A DNA stretch of 64,000 nucleotides from DAOUJI01 sp965224415 (GCA_965224415.1 CBDCZB010000002.1:298800-362799), one strand, 5' to 3'. Counted from the first letter of the stretch, positions 51,172 to 59,613 are shown. Numbers and translations are program-made. Notes: generated from the letters alone by a model not told the origin.

Positions 51172-52032
51172 TCAGTCTATCGCCAACAAATCGGAAACAG
51201 CTGCCCGAACAACCGGCCAGCAAATTGAGCATGTATCACGATCCGGTTTGTCTTGTTGCAACCTCTGCATGTATGGGTGGACGAGATTTCGAGATTCCCG
51301 CAATGCATGACTAAAGCGTTTTACATCGCCTTGTAGCCAGCCCACTTCGTGAGCAACGTCAATCAACGCAGAGAGTCCCCACTCGTTGATTGGTCTGGGT
51401 TTGCCACGTTCCTTTGGCGAACTGTTTGCTTGATATCCAGCTTGCAGGTCATTCTCGAATCTGTGGAGCAATACACCTTCCAAGATACTACCCATCATTA
51501 CAACCGCAGCAAGATACGCTTCCCCCTGCACGCACCTCTGGGCCTCCTGCCACCGAAACAACAAAACATCAGCGAGCGAGCTGTCTGGCACTAACTTATG
51601 GAAGTCAGGTGAATCTTTAAGCGGCGTCTCTTTCGATTCCGGAGTCGGCATGGAGGCATTACGCTCCCTGAGTTGCGGTTCAACACCCACAAGAGTGACT
51701 TGGATACCCTCGACTTGAAGAACGCCATTTAAATGATCAATAACTTTTCTTGTCACATTCCCATCGCCACCATATTCTTTTGGAGAAGATAGCCTTAGCA
51801 ATACCTTATCAAATGCAGTAGTCCCGTTTGCGGATTGCAGGGATTCTAGAACGAACCATTTCCTAGTCGAAGATTGTCCCTGAGGATGTATTCCAGAGCG
51901 GTTAAAGAATCTTCCGATATCAACCATACTGCGATAGGGCCCCGGAGACTTGTATCCACCACCACTACCGTCACCTGAGCCACATATCAACTCGGCAATA
52001 GCTTCTAGCGTTCTGTCGTCGATAGTTTTCAT
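51172..52032 (-). CDS. Abortive-infection-like protein with C-terminal HEPN-type domain
   Basis: 286 residues. N-terminal helical region (LEAIAELICGSGDG, IGRFFNRSGIHPQGQSSTRK, VLLRLSSPKEYGGDG, LNGVLQVEGIQVTLVGVEPQ) like the N-terminal module of Abi proteins. The C-terminal part (WQEAQRCVQGEAYLAAVVMM, GSILEGVLLHRFENDLQ, WGLSALIDVAHEVGWL, LRESRNLVHPYMQR) matches the DUF4145/HEPN pattern, with the RX6H RNase motif in RESRNLVH. Only gene in a ~1.2 kb segment bounded by direct repeats. Anti-phage RNase activity is a reasoned guess. Confidence 0.72.
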   Translation of the reverse strand: MKTIDDRTLEAIAELICGSGDGSGGGYKSPGPYRSMVDIGRFFNRSGIHPQGQSSTRKWFVLESLQSANGTTAFDKVLLRLSSPKEYGGDGNVTRKVIDHLNGVLQVEGIQVTLVGVEPQLRERNASMPTPESKETPLKDSPDFHKLVPDSSLADVLLFRWQEAQRCVQGEAYLAAVVMMGSILEGVLLHRFENDLQAGYQANSSPKERGKPRPINEWGLSALIDVAHEVGWLQGDVKRFSHALRESRNLVHPYMQRLQQDKPDRDTCSICWPVVRAAVSDLLAID

Positions 52033-52296
52033 TGGCTCTCACCTATTCGTCAACTCAGTGGTCAAGTTTAATGCCTACACATCGAAGATGTCCCCCAATT
52101 TGGAGTGTTTATAGGTGCGGGGGATCAATTCAAGGGCCGATATCGCCATGGAACGCAGAGCCAAAGAGACTGATATTCGGTTTGGTCACTTAACGATGCG
52201 CCAAACGACTTCGTCCAAGAAACCTAGTATGACCAATTTTCGGGAGGTCCTAGAACAGCATCTATAGCTTGGTGGGCCAAGTGTTGTTCCTCAATG

Positions 52297-52436
52297 GACC
52301 ATAGATGGTGGGCCACAGACGGGCAAGCTAGAGGCTTGATTCGGCGGCCTCCCGACGCAGCCGGTCGAGCACCAGCCTGTCTGTCGGGAAGGCTAGCTCG
52401 CCGGGCAAAGCGTCCAAGGGGAAGAACTCAACGCGG
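52297..52436. repeat. Right direct repeat around a NUDIX 3' end
   Basis: Partner of 50990-51130. It belongs to the intact NUDIX gene. Divergence of ~20 percent between copies means one copy came from another lineage or the event is old. Between the HEPN gene and this repeat (52033-52296) I see no gene; it should hold the HEPN promoter. Confidence 0.85.
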
Positions 52437-52858
52437 TCCAGATCGTCGGCGGCCTGAAGGCTTCCGCCAACTGAGGTCCCGGTAAACCAGACGCCCACGG
52501 TCAGCGAATCGGGGTTGTGGAAGTTGGAGTGGACTTCATACACCGGACCCAGCTCCACGTCCAGTCCGGTCTCTTCCATGAACTCGCGGCGAGCAGCCTC
52601 TCTAACGTCCTCACTCCACTCCACGTATCCGCACGGTATACACCACATGCCCTGGTACGCGCCTCGGCTGCGTCTCCCAAGAAGCACACGAGCGCCGTCC
52701 ATGAGTATCACTGCGACTCCGACGGCGGGGTTGCGGTAGAGAACGGAGTCACAAGATGAGCATACAAGGCGTTCTCTGTCGCCTCGGCGCCGGGACTCCA
52801 GGCGTCCCCCACACTTGGGACAAAAACGGTAGGACGAGATTCCGCGCCTCCTTGCCAT
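52328..52858 (-). CDS. NUDIX hydrolase with N-terminal zinc ribbon
   Basis: 176 residues. Zinc ribbon (FCPKCGGRLESRRRGDRERL, then VCSSC) and complete NUDIX box (G-x5-E-x7-REFMEETGL within GYVEWSEDVREAARREFMEE). This plan is like NADH pyrophosphatase (NudC) or ADP-ribose pyrophosphatases, which clean nucleotide derivatives. Its 3' end is duplicated at 51023-51130. Confidence 0.9.
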   Translation of the reverse strand: MARRRGISSYRFCPKCGGRLESRRRGDRERLVCSSCDSVLYRNPAVGVAVILMDGARVLLGRRSRGAYQGMWCIPCGYVEWSEDVREAARREFMEETGLDVELGPVYEVHSNFHNPDSLTVGVWFTGTSVGGSLQAADDLDRVEFFPLDALPGELAFPTDRLVLDRLRREAAESSL

Positions 52859-52970
52859 TCGACCGACCCTGCAAGCCGTATAGGACTTGGCCCTAGTCTG
52901 TCGGTGTTTAGAATTCCCAGTATACGTCCTCGACCGGACTGCCGCCTACGCCCGCCGTGAACGAGATTGG

Positions 52971-52999
52971 TTGACGCTCCTGAACGGTCTTGCTACACT
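52971..52999 (+). promoter_or_regulatory. Promoter of tRNA-Val
   Basis: TTGACG (52971-52976) and TACACT (52994-52999) with an ideal 17-bp spacer end 17 bp before the mature tRNA start. Confidence 0.75.
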
Positions 53000-53016
53000 C
53001 GAATACGCCGCATCGT

Positions 53017-53093
53017 GGGCGGTTAGCTCAGCTGGTTAGAGTGCCGCCTTGACATGGCGGAGGTCAGTGGTTCGAGTCCACTACCGCCCACCA
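53017..53093 (+). tRNA. tRNA-Val (anticodon GAC)
   Basis: Acceptor gggcggt/accgccc, D-arm gctcagctggttagagt, anticodon stem ccgcc/ggcgg with loop ttgacat (GAC), T-arm with gttcgagt, discriminator A and encoded CCA. A serine-recombinase gene ends inside its 3' part, which makes the 3' end the attachment site of the following element. Confidence 0.95.
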
Positions 53094-54670
53094 TGACGTA
53101 CCGAATTCATAACACCCCCGTTTAGGGCGATCTCCACAGCGTCCGCACCACCTGCCGGAGAGTCATCCGGCGTGGGTATCGAGTAAACAATGGCGGCCCT
53201 GCCGGGCTTGACCACGATCTCCTTGACGAAAGACCTCACGAAAGCCTTGGTCTCGGTCAGTTCGCTGGTCTTGAGGAACTCGCTCATCTCGGCGGCGAAG
53301 GCGGCGATGGTGTCGGCGCTGTCCAAGAACTGACGCCGGTCCGACAGCAGCGCCCGGGCCTCCCCGGCGGCGATCTCCAGCTTCTCCTTGCGCTCCCGGT
53401 GCTCCCTGATGCGCTCCGAGGCGTCGGCCATCTCGATATCGGTGGTCTCGATTACCTGCCAGATGCGGCCCAGCCGCTTCTTTACGTCCTCAAGCTCCTC
53501 CTCGATGGTCTCCAGCCGGTCCCGCTGTTCGCGGGCCACCCCGTCCATTTCCTCGTCCAGCAGCTTCACCAGGTCGCGGATGTTGGACTCGGTGAGGACG
53601 TTCTCCCTGATCTCGCTGACGATGAGCTTCTCAAAGTTCCTGGCGTTGAGCCTGGGGGTCTCGCAGGTTCCCTTGCCCCGCTTCAGCAGGGAGTGGCAGA
53701 TGTAATAGGTGTACCTGCCGCTCTTGGCCTCGGCGGCGGTCATGGCCTTGCCGCAGGTCTCGCACTTGACCAGGCCGCTGAGCAGGTAGGGGCTGGAAGC
53801 CCGGCGGGGGTTCATCTTCTTGGGGGCGCGGGACGCCAGCAACTTCCTGGCCTTCTGGAAATCCCGCTTGGATACAATGGCGGGATGCGCGTCCTCGACG
53901 CGCACCGGCGGCGCGCCGTCCTTGGCTTTTGCTCCCCAGACCAAAGTGCCGGTGTAGGCTTCGTGGTCCAGCATGGTGTGGATGGTGGTCTTGAGCCACT
54001 TCCTGCCGTTGGTGGTGGGGATGCCCTCTGAGTTGAGGGTCTTGGTCACGTCGAGGATGCTCTTGCCCTGTAGCACCATGTCGAAGATGCGCCGGACCAC
54101 GGCGTCGGCGGGCGGGTTGAGCTCCAGCTTGGGGCGCTTCTTGGGACCGTCCTGGACGTAGACCCGCCTGTAGCCGTAGGGGGCGTAGGTGGTCATCCAG
54201 AAGCCGCGAGTGGCGGCCTCCCGCATCCCCCGGAGAACCTCTTGCGCAAGATTTTCGCTATAGAACTCGTCCACGCTCTCGATGATGGCCTCCAGGAGCT
54301 TGCCGGTGGGGGTGTCGTCGGCCTGCTCGGTGATGGAGACGACGCGGACGCCCCGCCGGCGGAGCATGGACTTGAAGGCCACGGCGTGCTCGCGCTTTCT
54401 GGTGAAGCGGGAGAATTTCCAGACCAATATCTCCTTGAAAGGGGCCTCGGGCTTGCTGGCCTCGTCCAGCATCCGGCTGAACTGGGGCCGGTCGGCGATA
54501 CGCCCGCTCTCGGCCTCGTCCACGTACTCGCGGGCTACCAGGTAGCCGTTCCGCTGGGCGTAGTCGCGCAGCGCCCGAAGCTGGGCGGCCACGGACAGGT
54601 CCACGTCCTGGCGGTCGCTGGAGACCCGGGCGTAGAGGGCCGCCGGTATCAGGTCGTGTAGTTCAGTCAT
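53081..54670 (-). CDS. Large serine recombinase (integrase)
   Basis: 529 residues. Resolvase domain with catalytic Ser in ALYARVSSDRQ, then RPQFSRMLDEA, KFSRFTRKREHAVAFKSML. The recombinase domain (APYGYRRVY, IFDMVLQGKSILDVTKTLNS), a zinc ribbon (LVKCETCGKAMTAAEAKSGR, then YYICHSLLKRGKGTCE) and a long coiled coil (about 355-440) follow. It cuts and joins att sites via a Ser-DNA link. Its last codons (HGGR and the TAG) lie inside tRNA-Val, overlapping it by 13 bp, so the C-terminus is formed by the integration. Starts 8 bp inside the RHH gene's end. Confidence 0.95.
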   Translation of the reverse strand: MTELHDLIPAALYARVSSDRQDVDLSVAAQLRALRDYAQRNGYLVAREYVDEAESGRIADRPQFSRMLDEASKPEAPFKEILVWKFSRFTRKREHAVAFKSMLRRRGVRVVSITEQADDTPTGKLLEAIIESVDEFYSENLAQEVLRGMREAATRGFWMTTYAPYGYRRVYVQDGPKKRPKLELNPPADAVVRRIFDMVLQGKSILDVTKTLNSEGIPTTNGRKWLKTTIHTMLDHEAYTGTLVWGAKAKDGAPPVRVEDAHPAIVSKRDFQKARKLLASRAPKKMNPRRASSPYLLSGLVKCETCGKAMTAAEAKSGRYTYYICHSLLKRGKGTCETPRLNARNFEKLIVSEIRENVLTESNIRDLVKLLDEEMDGVAREQRDRLETIEEELEDVKKRLGRIWQVIETTDIEMADASERIREHRERKEKLEIAAGEARALLSDRRQFLDSADTIAAFAAEMSEFLKTSELTETKAFVRSFVKEIVVKPGRAAIVYSIPTPDDSPAGGADAVEIALNGGVMNSVRHGGR

Positions 54671-54893
54671 TAGATTCGCCTCCTTCGTCCTCTGGCTTCG
54701 TGGCTTGGCGGGAGCGCAGCCGTTCCAGGCGTTCCTGGCGGCGCAATTCCCTCTCTTCCAGGTACAGGCGGAGGGCTTCCCGGACCAGCTCGCTCATGTC
54801 TCGGCCCTCCTCTTCCTTCACCCGCTGCACCTGCTCGAACATCTCCGGGGGCAGGGAGAAGGTGATGGTCCTGGAAATGCGGCGTGGTGGCAT
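54663..54893 (-). CDS. Ribbon-helix-helix (CopG-like) DNA-binding protein
   Basis: 76 residues. SRTITFSLPPEMFEQVQRVK and DMSELVREALRLYLEEREL are the beta-strand and two helices of RHH domains. The C-terminal tail is charged. Its stop overlaps the recombinase start, so the two are co-translated; it may regulate the recombinase or bind att as an accessory factor. Confidence 0.85.
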   Translation of the reverse strand: MPPRRISRTITFSLPPEMFEQVQRVKEEEGRDMSELVREALRLYLEERELRRQERLERLRSRQATKPEDEGGESND

Positions 54894-55305
54894 GGTCTCT
54901 CTTTTTGCCTGTTGATGTAATGGAGTGTCTTACTAGCCATCATCGGACAAACGGTCCGGCCTGTCAAGGAGAGGTTGGCGCCCGCCAGGGGCGGGCGCTG
55001 GATTCACTGCCCGGCCACGGGGCTGCCCCATGCTGCGGGGCCAGCGCCTGGCGATGTTCCCAGGGCAGGGCGACCACGGCCACCTTGGCGAGGCGTCCCT
55101 TCCAGAAGACGGGCTTGGCGACCACGGCAATGCCGTCCCCCTCGGCGTACTCCGTCCCGCCGCTGCGGGCCGCCCGCTCCGCCAGGGAACCGGAGGACAG
55201 GGGTTTTCCGGACCGGGGACTGCCGTTCCGCCAGCCGGTCAGCAGGCGGGAGCGCAGGGTCGGGAAGCCAGTCTGGCGGCGGGGCGGGGCGGGCGTAATG
55301 CCCTG

Positions 55306-55333
55306 AAAGGGGGGGTTAGCAGACCCCCCCTTT
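55306..55333. terminator. Strong hairpin (G7/C7)
   Basis: aaaggggggg (55306-55315) pairs perfectly with ccccccc ttt (55324-55333) over an 8-base loop, giving a bidirectional terminator-like element with A and T runs on either side of the stem. Confidence 0.7.
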
Positions 55334-55427
55334 CGAGGCGTGGGATTTTCGGAGGCCGCCGTGGTGTTAGGGACGTGTACAGGAATTGGGACTTGGATGG
55401 CGCCGGTTGATGGGAGGGGATTCGTAG

Positions 55428-55456
55428 CTGAAATGGGGGGTGCAGCCCCATTTCAG
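55428..55456. repeat. 11-bp inverted repeat
   Basis: ctgaaatgggg (55428-55438) and ccccatttcag (55446-55456) are perfect complements across a 7-base loop that contains ggtgcag. It may be an operator or a transcription stop. Confidence 0.7.
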
Positions 55457-55499
55457 CGGTAAGTTTGCGAACACCTGGAGTCCAGGGCGGATTCCGGCG

Positions 55500-55600
55500 G
55501 TGGGGTGCATCGGCCCCGTTTGAGGGGTGCAGTTTGCACTCCGGCGAAATCAGGACGGGGGTGCAAGGCCCCTATTGGAAAGGTGCACTTTGCACCGGGG
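55500..55600. promoter_or_regulatory. Iteron-like cluster of ggtgca motifs
   Basis: Between 55439 and 55596 the hexamer ggtgca occurs five times. Three copies have the form ggggtgca followed by gcccc (near 55439, 55502, 55557). Two are palindromic: gtgca-gtt-tgcac (55527-55539) and ggtgca-ctt-tgcacc (55582-55596). Evenly placed 20-60 bp apart upstream of the plus-strand genes, they look like a binding array for a repressor or replication initiator. Confidence 0.5.
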
Positions 55601-55763
55601 AGGTATGAGCATGGTTGAGCGTGATGCCTTCGGGCCGGGCAGCGGCGGGACAGCCCCCGGCCAGACGGCCTCGCGGCGGCGGGCGATGGGCGGGCCGGTG
55701 CCGGCGGGGGCGTGATGGCGGGCGACGGGAGAGGCGCAAACGGCGGGGACGAAAGCGCGGCCC

Positions 55764-56654
55764 ATGCCCCCTGATGCGGATGATGGCGACGCCGTGACGG
55801 GACTGGACGACGCCTTCGACGAGGCGGCGGCCCAGGTCATCGACGACGTGTACGAGCTGCGGCTCACCGCGTTGTTCCGCCAACTGGTGCGGACCCGGGG
55901 GCACAAGGGCGCGGGCCGGGTGCTGGGCCTGGACCCCAGGACGGTGGCAGGCAGCGTGCAGCAGGGGATGTCGCGGCGGGTGCGGGACGCTGTGGAGAAG
56001 ATGCTGGTGGAAAGGGACGGCGGGGCCAGGGACGAGCTGGAGGAAGCGGTGGAAAGGCTGGCGGGACAGGTCGGCGGGCTGACGACACAGGTGGCCGGGT
56101 TGGAGGGGGAGGTGCGGGAGGGCATGAAGGCCCTGGGGGAGACCCACGCCCAGGGGATGCGGCGGCTGGAGCAGCGGCTGGCCCAGGGGGAGACCAGGGC
56201 AGGCGGCGGAACCGGGTTGCCGCGTCCGGCGCCGGTGGCGGGGGCTGCGTCCCGCAGGCGTTACCCCGATCTGGTTACAAGTGATCCCTCCGACGACGAC
56301 GAGGAGATCTTCGGCGACGCCTGGCTGTTGGTGCAGGAGTGGCGTGATCTCTGGGACGGCCACCCGGCCCGGGGCAAGGGCTTGGAGTGGGTGTCAACGC
56401 GCCAGCGGATTCTGGAGCTGGAGGTGGCCATGCTGGAGGAGCACGGCCTGACCCTGCCGCCGGAGACGGAGCCGCTGCGGGGCCTGGACCGGGGCGCGCA
56501 GTTGAACTGGCGTCTGAAGGCGCTGCACCAGTTCAGAAAGCGGCGGGCCAGGTTGGAGTTGCTGGCGACGTTGGGGAGGGCGTTGACCCTGGCCGGGTTG
56601 CGTAGGGTGACTTTGGACCTGCTGCGGCTGTCCCTGCTGCGGTGGCGGCAGTAG
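55764..56654 (+). CDS. HTH/coiled-coil protein of unknown function
   Basis: 296 residues. The N-terminal part (VYELRLTALFRQLVRTRGHK, GAGRVLGLDPRTVAGSVQQG) resembles a helix-turn-helix of the type found in Fis-like/MerR-like proteins. A coiled coil follows (LEEAVERLAGQVGGLTTQVA, EGEVREGMKALGE), then a conserved-looking region (DAWLLVQEWRDLWDGHP) and a basic helical tail. No enzyme motif. Located right after the iteron-like array, it is a candidate for the protein that binds it. The ATG is not preceded by a clear ribosome site. Confidence 0.6.
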   Translation: MPPDADDGDAVTGLDDAFDEAAAQVIDDVYELRLTALFRQLVRTRGHKGAGRVLGLDPRTVAGSVQQGMSRRVRDAVEKMLVERDGGARDELEEAVERLAGQVGGLTTQVAGLEGEVREGMKALGETHAQGMRRLEQRLAQGETRAGGGTGLPRPAPVAGAASRRRYPDLVTSDPSDDDEEIFGDAWLLVQEWRDLWDGHPARGKGLEWVSTRQRILELEVAMLEEHGLTLPPETEPLRGLDRGAQLNWRLKALHQFRKRRARLELLATLGRALTLAGLRRVTLDLLRLSLLRWRQ

Positions 56655-57579
56655 CCCGCCGGCAACGTCTCAGGGCGGTTCCGGCGGGTTCCCGATTCCG
56701 GCGGGATACCTGCCGGTTTCCTGCGGGGCGTTTGCAATCAATGTGGGCGGGTCGTCGCCGAAACCCTTGCCAGGGGTCTTCCGGGGGCCGGATACTGACT
56801 TCGTTGTCTGGCTTTTCCAGTGTTTCCACTGCCTAGAAACCTGGGGGCGTGATCCCTGCTCGCCCGGGCCTGCTCCGTGAGGATCGAGGCTTCTCTCCCC
56901 GGAGCGCCCACGAGGGAATTGCTGACAGGCAGAGTGAATTATCCTTCGCCCGCAGCCGGTAGTCCTTACCACAGAAGTGCGCGGTGCGCTTCACAAGGCG
57001 ACCCAACCCAAGGCGCGGAACCCCTTTCCCACGGACTGAATCACGGAGGTGGCAACCGAAGCAACTACGGCATCCCGGATTCCCTTTCCACGGCAGACAT
57101 TTTATTCACGGAAGTCCTACTGCCAGGAGGTGTCAGCTAGACCCAGGACGGTATCCCGGAAGCTCTTTCATCTTCGGTCTCACCGGCGGAGCGGTTGACA
57201 CGCTTCGCTGTCCCTTCACCACGCGGTTGGAGCACATCTACAGCTCTGGCCGATTCCCCACGACTGCGGCGTAGCTGCTGGACCAGAGTAGCGGCACCGC
57301 AGATTCAACACGCTCCGGTCGGTGGCCTCATAGCCGCTGGCTGGGCGTTCCACGTTCAAGCGCAGTTTCCACTGACGGGACTGCGTTCCTCTTCGTTTTC
57401 CCCTCAACGTAGCCCTCCAGGATTCGCCTTACGGCGGAATACCACCCTGGCCGAGTTGCGTCCTGCTCCAACCCCCAAACCGGCGTTCTCCGTTGCGATG
57501 TCCGCCCAGGGCGGAGTGCGTCCGGCGCCGGGCATTAAACCCAGTTCACAACATCGTTCACAAAACTAAGGAGGTGCGT
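56655..57579. other. 925-bp non-coding stretch rich in hairpins, possible structured RNA
   Basis: Frames here are short and read as noise on both strands. On the minus strand several short helices close GNRA-type loops: cgcc-gtaa-ggcg near 57433 and cagt-ggaa-actg near 57370. Others are gcgc-acc-gcgc and ggaa-n5-ttcc. The plus-strand loops (ttac, ttcc) are not GNRA, which points to a minus-strand RNA. Large structured RNAs are known in mobile elements, but I cannot match it to a family. Replication or transfer origin is another option. Confidence 0.4.
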
Positions 57580-57885
57580 ATGCGCATCACGGAACGGTTC
57601 ACCCAGATCAAGGCCGTCGCGGTGGCGGTCGTGGGCTTCATCAGGCGGCACAAGCGCCTGTCCATCGCGTTGGCGGTGGCCCTGCTCATCGCCGGGCCGC
57701 TGCTCACCGGGACCGGCGGTGAGACCTTCTTCCTCAACCTGGTCGGCCTCGGCATCGTCGCCCTGGTGGTGCGGCGGATCATGCGGGCCAACGAAAGTCG
57801 GCAGGCGGCGCAGGCCCGGCGGGCTAATTGCCGGTGCCGGTGTCATAGGCAGCAACAAACTCAGCAACAGGGAGGCACGCCATGA
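57580..57885 (+). CDS. Small membrane protein
   Basis: 101 residues from ATG 57580, with aaggaggtg just upstream. One or two hydrophobic segments (LSIALAVALLIAGPLLTG, FFLNLVGLGIVALVVRRIM) with a basic N-terminal and a Gln-rich, Cys-containing tail (RRANCRCRCHRQQQTQQQ). No family recognised. Stop overlaps the next start by ATGA, so translation is coupled. Confidence 0.65.
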   Translation: MRITERFTQIKAVAVAVVGFIRRHKRLSIALAVALLIAGPLLTGTGGETFFLNLVGLGIVALVVRRIMRANESRQAAQARRANCRCRCHRQQQTQQQGGTP

Positions 57886-58340
57886 CCACGATTACCCTGG
57901 ACACCCCATCTACTACCGGACGGTTGGAGGAACTGGTGGACCGGCTCCTGGCGGCCCTGCTCTCTCCCGATTCAGAGCAACTGGACCCGGCGCCCAACCT
58001 TGTAACTGCGGTCCACGATGCGCGGCGGTTGCGGCAGTCCGGCGACCTGGACGGGTCTCTGGCGGTGTTCGCTGACGTAGACACGGCCAACGCCACTGAC
58101 GGCCAACTCCGGTGGCTCTACGCCGAGTGGCTGGACATCGCCCGGCGCCGGTTCGACGGTGACAAAGTGGTGCTCTACAGCCCGGCCACGGGACGGGCGG
58201 CGGCGTTGGTGGAGCGGGAAGACGGCAGCCTGGCAACTGTGGCGGTCCTGGGGATGCGCTGGCCGGTGGGCAAGCTTGTTTCCCGGCGCAGCCTGCGAGG
58301 TCTTAAACCACTGGCGAAAGGGGGCTCATCATGGTCGTAG
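57882..58340 (+). CDS. Unknown protein of the primase operon
   Basis: 152 residues. N-terminal helices (RLEELVDRLLAALLSPDSEQ), an alpha-rich middle (LRWLYAEWLDIARRRFDGD) and a beta-rich end (ALVEREDGSLATVAVLGMRW). I do not recognise it. It is coupled to the small membrane protein by a 4-bp overlap and to the primase gene by a 10-bp overlap, which suggests a job in replication of the element. Confidence 0.6.
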   Translation: MTTITLDTPSTTGRLEELVDRLLAALLSPDSEQLDPAPNLVTAVHDARRLRQSGDLDGSLAVFADVDTANATDGQLRWLYAEWLDIARRRFDGDKVVLYSPATGRAAALVEREDGSLATVAVLGMRWPVGKLVSRRSLRGLKPLAKGGSSWS

Positions 58341-59407
58341 CCAACGCCACGGTGGACCCCGTATCGAGTACGGGGCAGGCTATTGCGGAACTCAAGGCCC
58401 GCCATTCCCTGGGTGACGCGGTGGAGGTCGCCGGTGTGGCGCTCCGGGGCAAGGGCCGGGTCAGGCAGGGCGTCTGCCCCTTTCACGAGGAAGCCGAGGG
58501 CAGCTTCACGGTGTACGCCGACACGGAAAAGTTCTACTGCTTCGGTTGCGGCGCCGGCGGCGACGTGCTGGACTTCGTGCAGCGCACCGAGGGCCTGACC
58601 CTGCCCGAGGCGATACGGCGGCTGGACGGCGGGACAGCGCGGGTTGTAGCTGCGCTGGCACCGGTGCCAGCGAGAAAACCAGTTCCATCCCCTGCGCTTC
58701 CGCCCAGGGACCCGGCGCTGCTGACGGCGGCGGTGCGGTTCTACACCGGCCAATTGCGGCGCAACATCGGGGCCAGAGAGTACCTGGCCTCGCGGGGCAT
58801 TGGCCTGGAAGCTGCCCTGCACCTGGGATTGGGGTACGCGCCGGGTCGCGGACTGCGGGTGTACCTGGAATCTACCGGATACGGCGACGACCGGATACGC
58901 GCCTCCGGCCTGTTCCTTGAGCATGGCTCGGAGCGGTTCGCCGGGATGATCACGGTTCCCGACATGGCCCACGGACTGGTGCGGTGGCTCACCGGGCGCG
59001 CCGTTGACCCCGTAGCCAAGCCCCGCTTCCAGGCGGTGCCCGGCCCCAAGCCGGTGCTGGGGCTGACTCGTCTCGGTCCGGTGCCTGAGTTCCTGATCCT
59101 GACCGAAGGCGTCTTCGACTGGCTGACGCTGGCGGCCTGGAATTACCCCGCCTGCGCCGCCCTGGGCACCCAGGGGATGGACAAGGTGGCGGTGAACCTG
59201 CGGGGCTGCCCCCGGGTCTTCCTGGCCTTCGACAACGACAATGCGGGGAGGGAAGCCGGCCAGGGTCTGAAGGACCTCTTGGGCCGCCGCGCCGCCGTGG
59301 TCAACCTGCCCCAGGGCATCGCCGACGTGGGCGAGTTGGCGGCGCTGCCCCACGGTCAACTCATCTTCCGCCGCCTGCTGAAAAGGGCGGCGCACAACGC
59401 CTGCTAG
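58331..59407 (+). CDS. DnaG-like primase: CHC2 zinc finger plus TOPRIM
   Basis: 358 residues. The zinc finger is CPFHEEAEGSFTVYADTEKF then YCFGCG (Cys-His-Cys-Cys; residues ~45-75), followed by GDVLDFVQRTEGL. The TOPRIM domain has ILTEGVFDWLTLA (catalytic Glu) and VFLAFDNDNAGREAG (DxD-type acidic pair). No helicase domain is fused. It synthesises RNA primers for the element's replication. Followed by the terminator-like hairpin at 59440-59461. Confidence 0.9.
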   Translation: MVVANATVDPVSSTGQAIAELKARHSLGDAVEVAGVALRGKGRVRQGVCPFHEEAEGSFTVYADTEKFYCFGCGAGGDVLDFVQRTEGLTLPEAIRRLDGGTARVVAALAPVPARKPVPSPALPPRDPALLTAAVRFYTGQLRRNIGAREYLASRGIGLEAALHLGLGYAPGRGLRVYLESTGYGDDRIRASGLFLEHGSERFAGMITVPDMAHGLVRWLTGRAVDPVAKPRFQAVPGPKPVLGLTRLGPVPEFLILTEGVFDWLTLAAWNYPACAALGTQGMDKVAVNLRGCPRVFLAFDNDNAGREAGQGLKDLLGRRAAVVNLPQGIADVGELAALPHGQLIFRRLLKRAAHNAC

Positions 59408-59439
59408 TCAACTCCCTCTTCCCCAACCCTCTTTCTACC

Positions 59440-59461
59440 GGCCCGCCTTCCCCGGCGGGCC
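59440..59461 (+). terminator. Rho-independent terminator after the primase gene
   Basis: ggcccgcc (59440-59447) pairs with ggcgggcc (59454-59461) over a 6-base loop, followed by ttcgctttttc. The only interval in the right half with a real T-run. Confidence 0.75.
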
Positions 59462-59613
59462 TTCGCTTTTTCACCTACTTCCCAACTGATCCCCTTGGGC
59501 TACCCCTGCCCATCTCCTGCCGGGGCTTTTCGCCCCGCCCACGGCTTCCTGTATCGGAAGCCGCACGAACCTCCATCACCCACGGAATTACAACTACTTC
59601 AAGGAGATACGTC

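Larger units (their letters stand above)
54894..55763. other. 870-bp GC-rich interval with hairpins; one possible unannotated ORF
   Basis: No frame with a standard start is convincing. On the minus strand from about 55320 to the TGA at 54964-54966 there is an open frame without ATG, GTG or TTG that reads like protein in part (EGDGIAVVAKPVFWKGRLAK, VAVVALPWEHRQALAPQHG); it could be a decayed gene or one using a rare start. The right half holds two strong hairpins and a cluster of repeated ggtgca motifs. Confidence 0.5.

Noticed and set aside
55030..55410. 126-residue plus-strand open frame before the iteron-like array
   Set aside because: Gly/Arg-rich noise running through a terminator-like hairpin; the opposite strand looks more protein-like but has no standard start.
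57195..57569. 124-residue plus-strand open frame in the hairpin-rich region
   Set aside because: No ribosome site, odd composition, and it overlaps inverted repeats; looks like chance.
56655..57579. Group II intron as explanation of the non-coding region
   Set aside because: No GUGYG start, no recognisable domain V and no reverse transcriptase; the idea was dropped in favour of an unassigned structured RNA.
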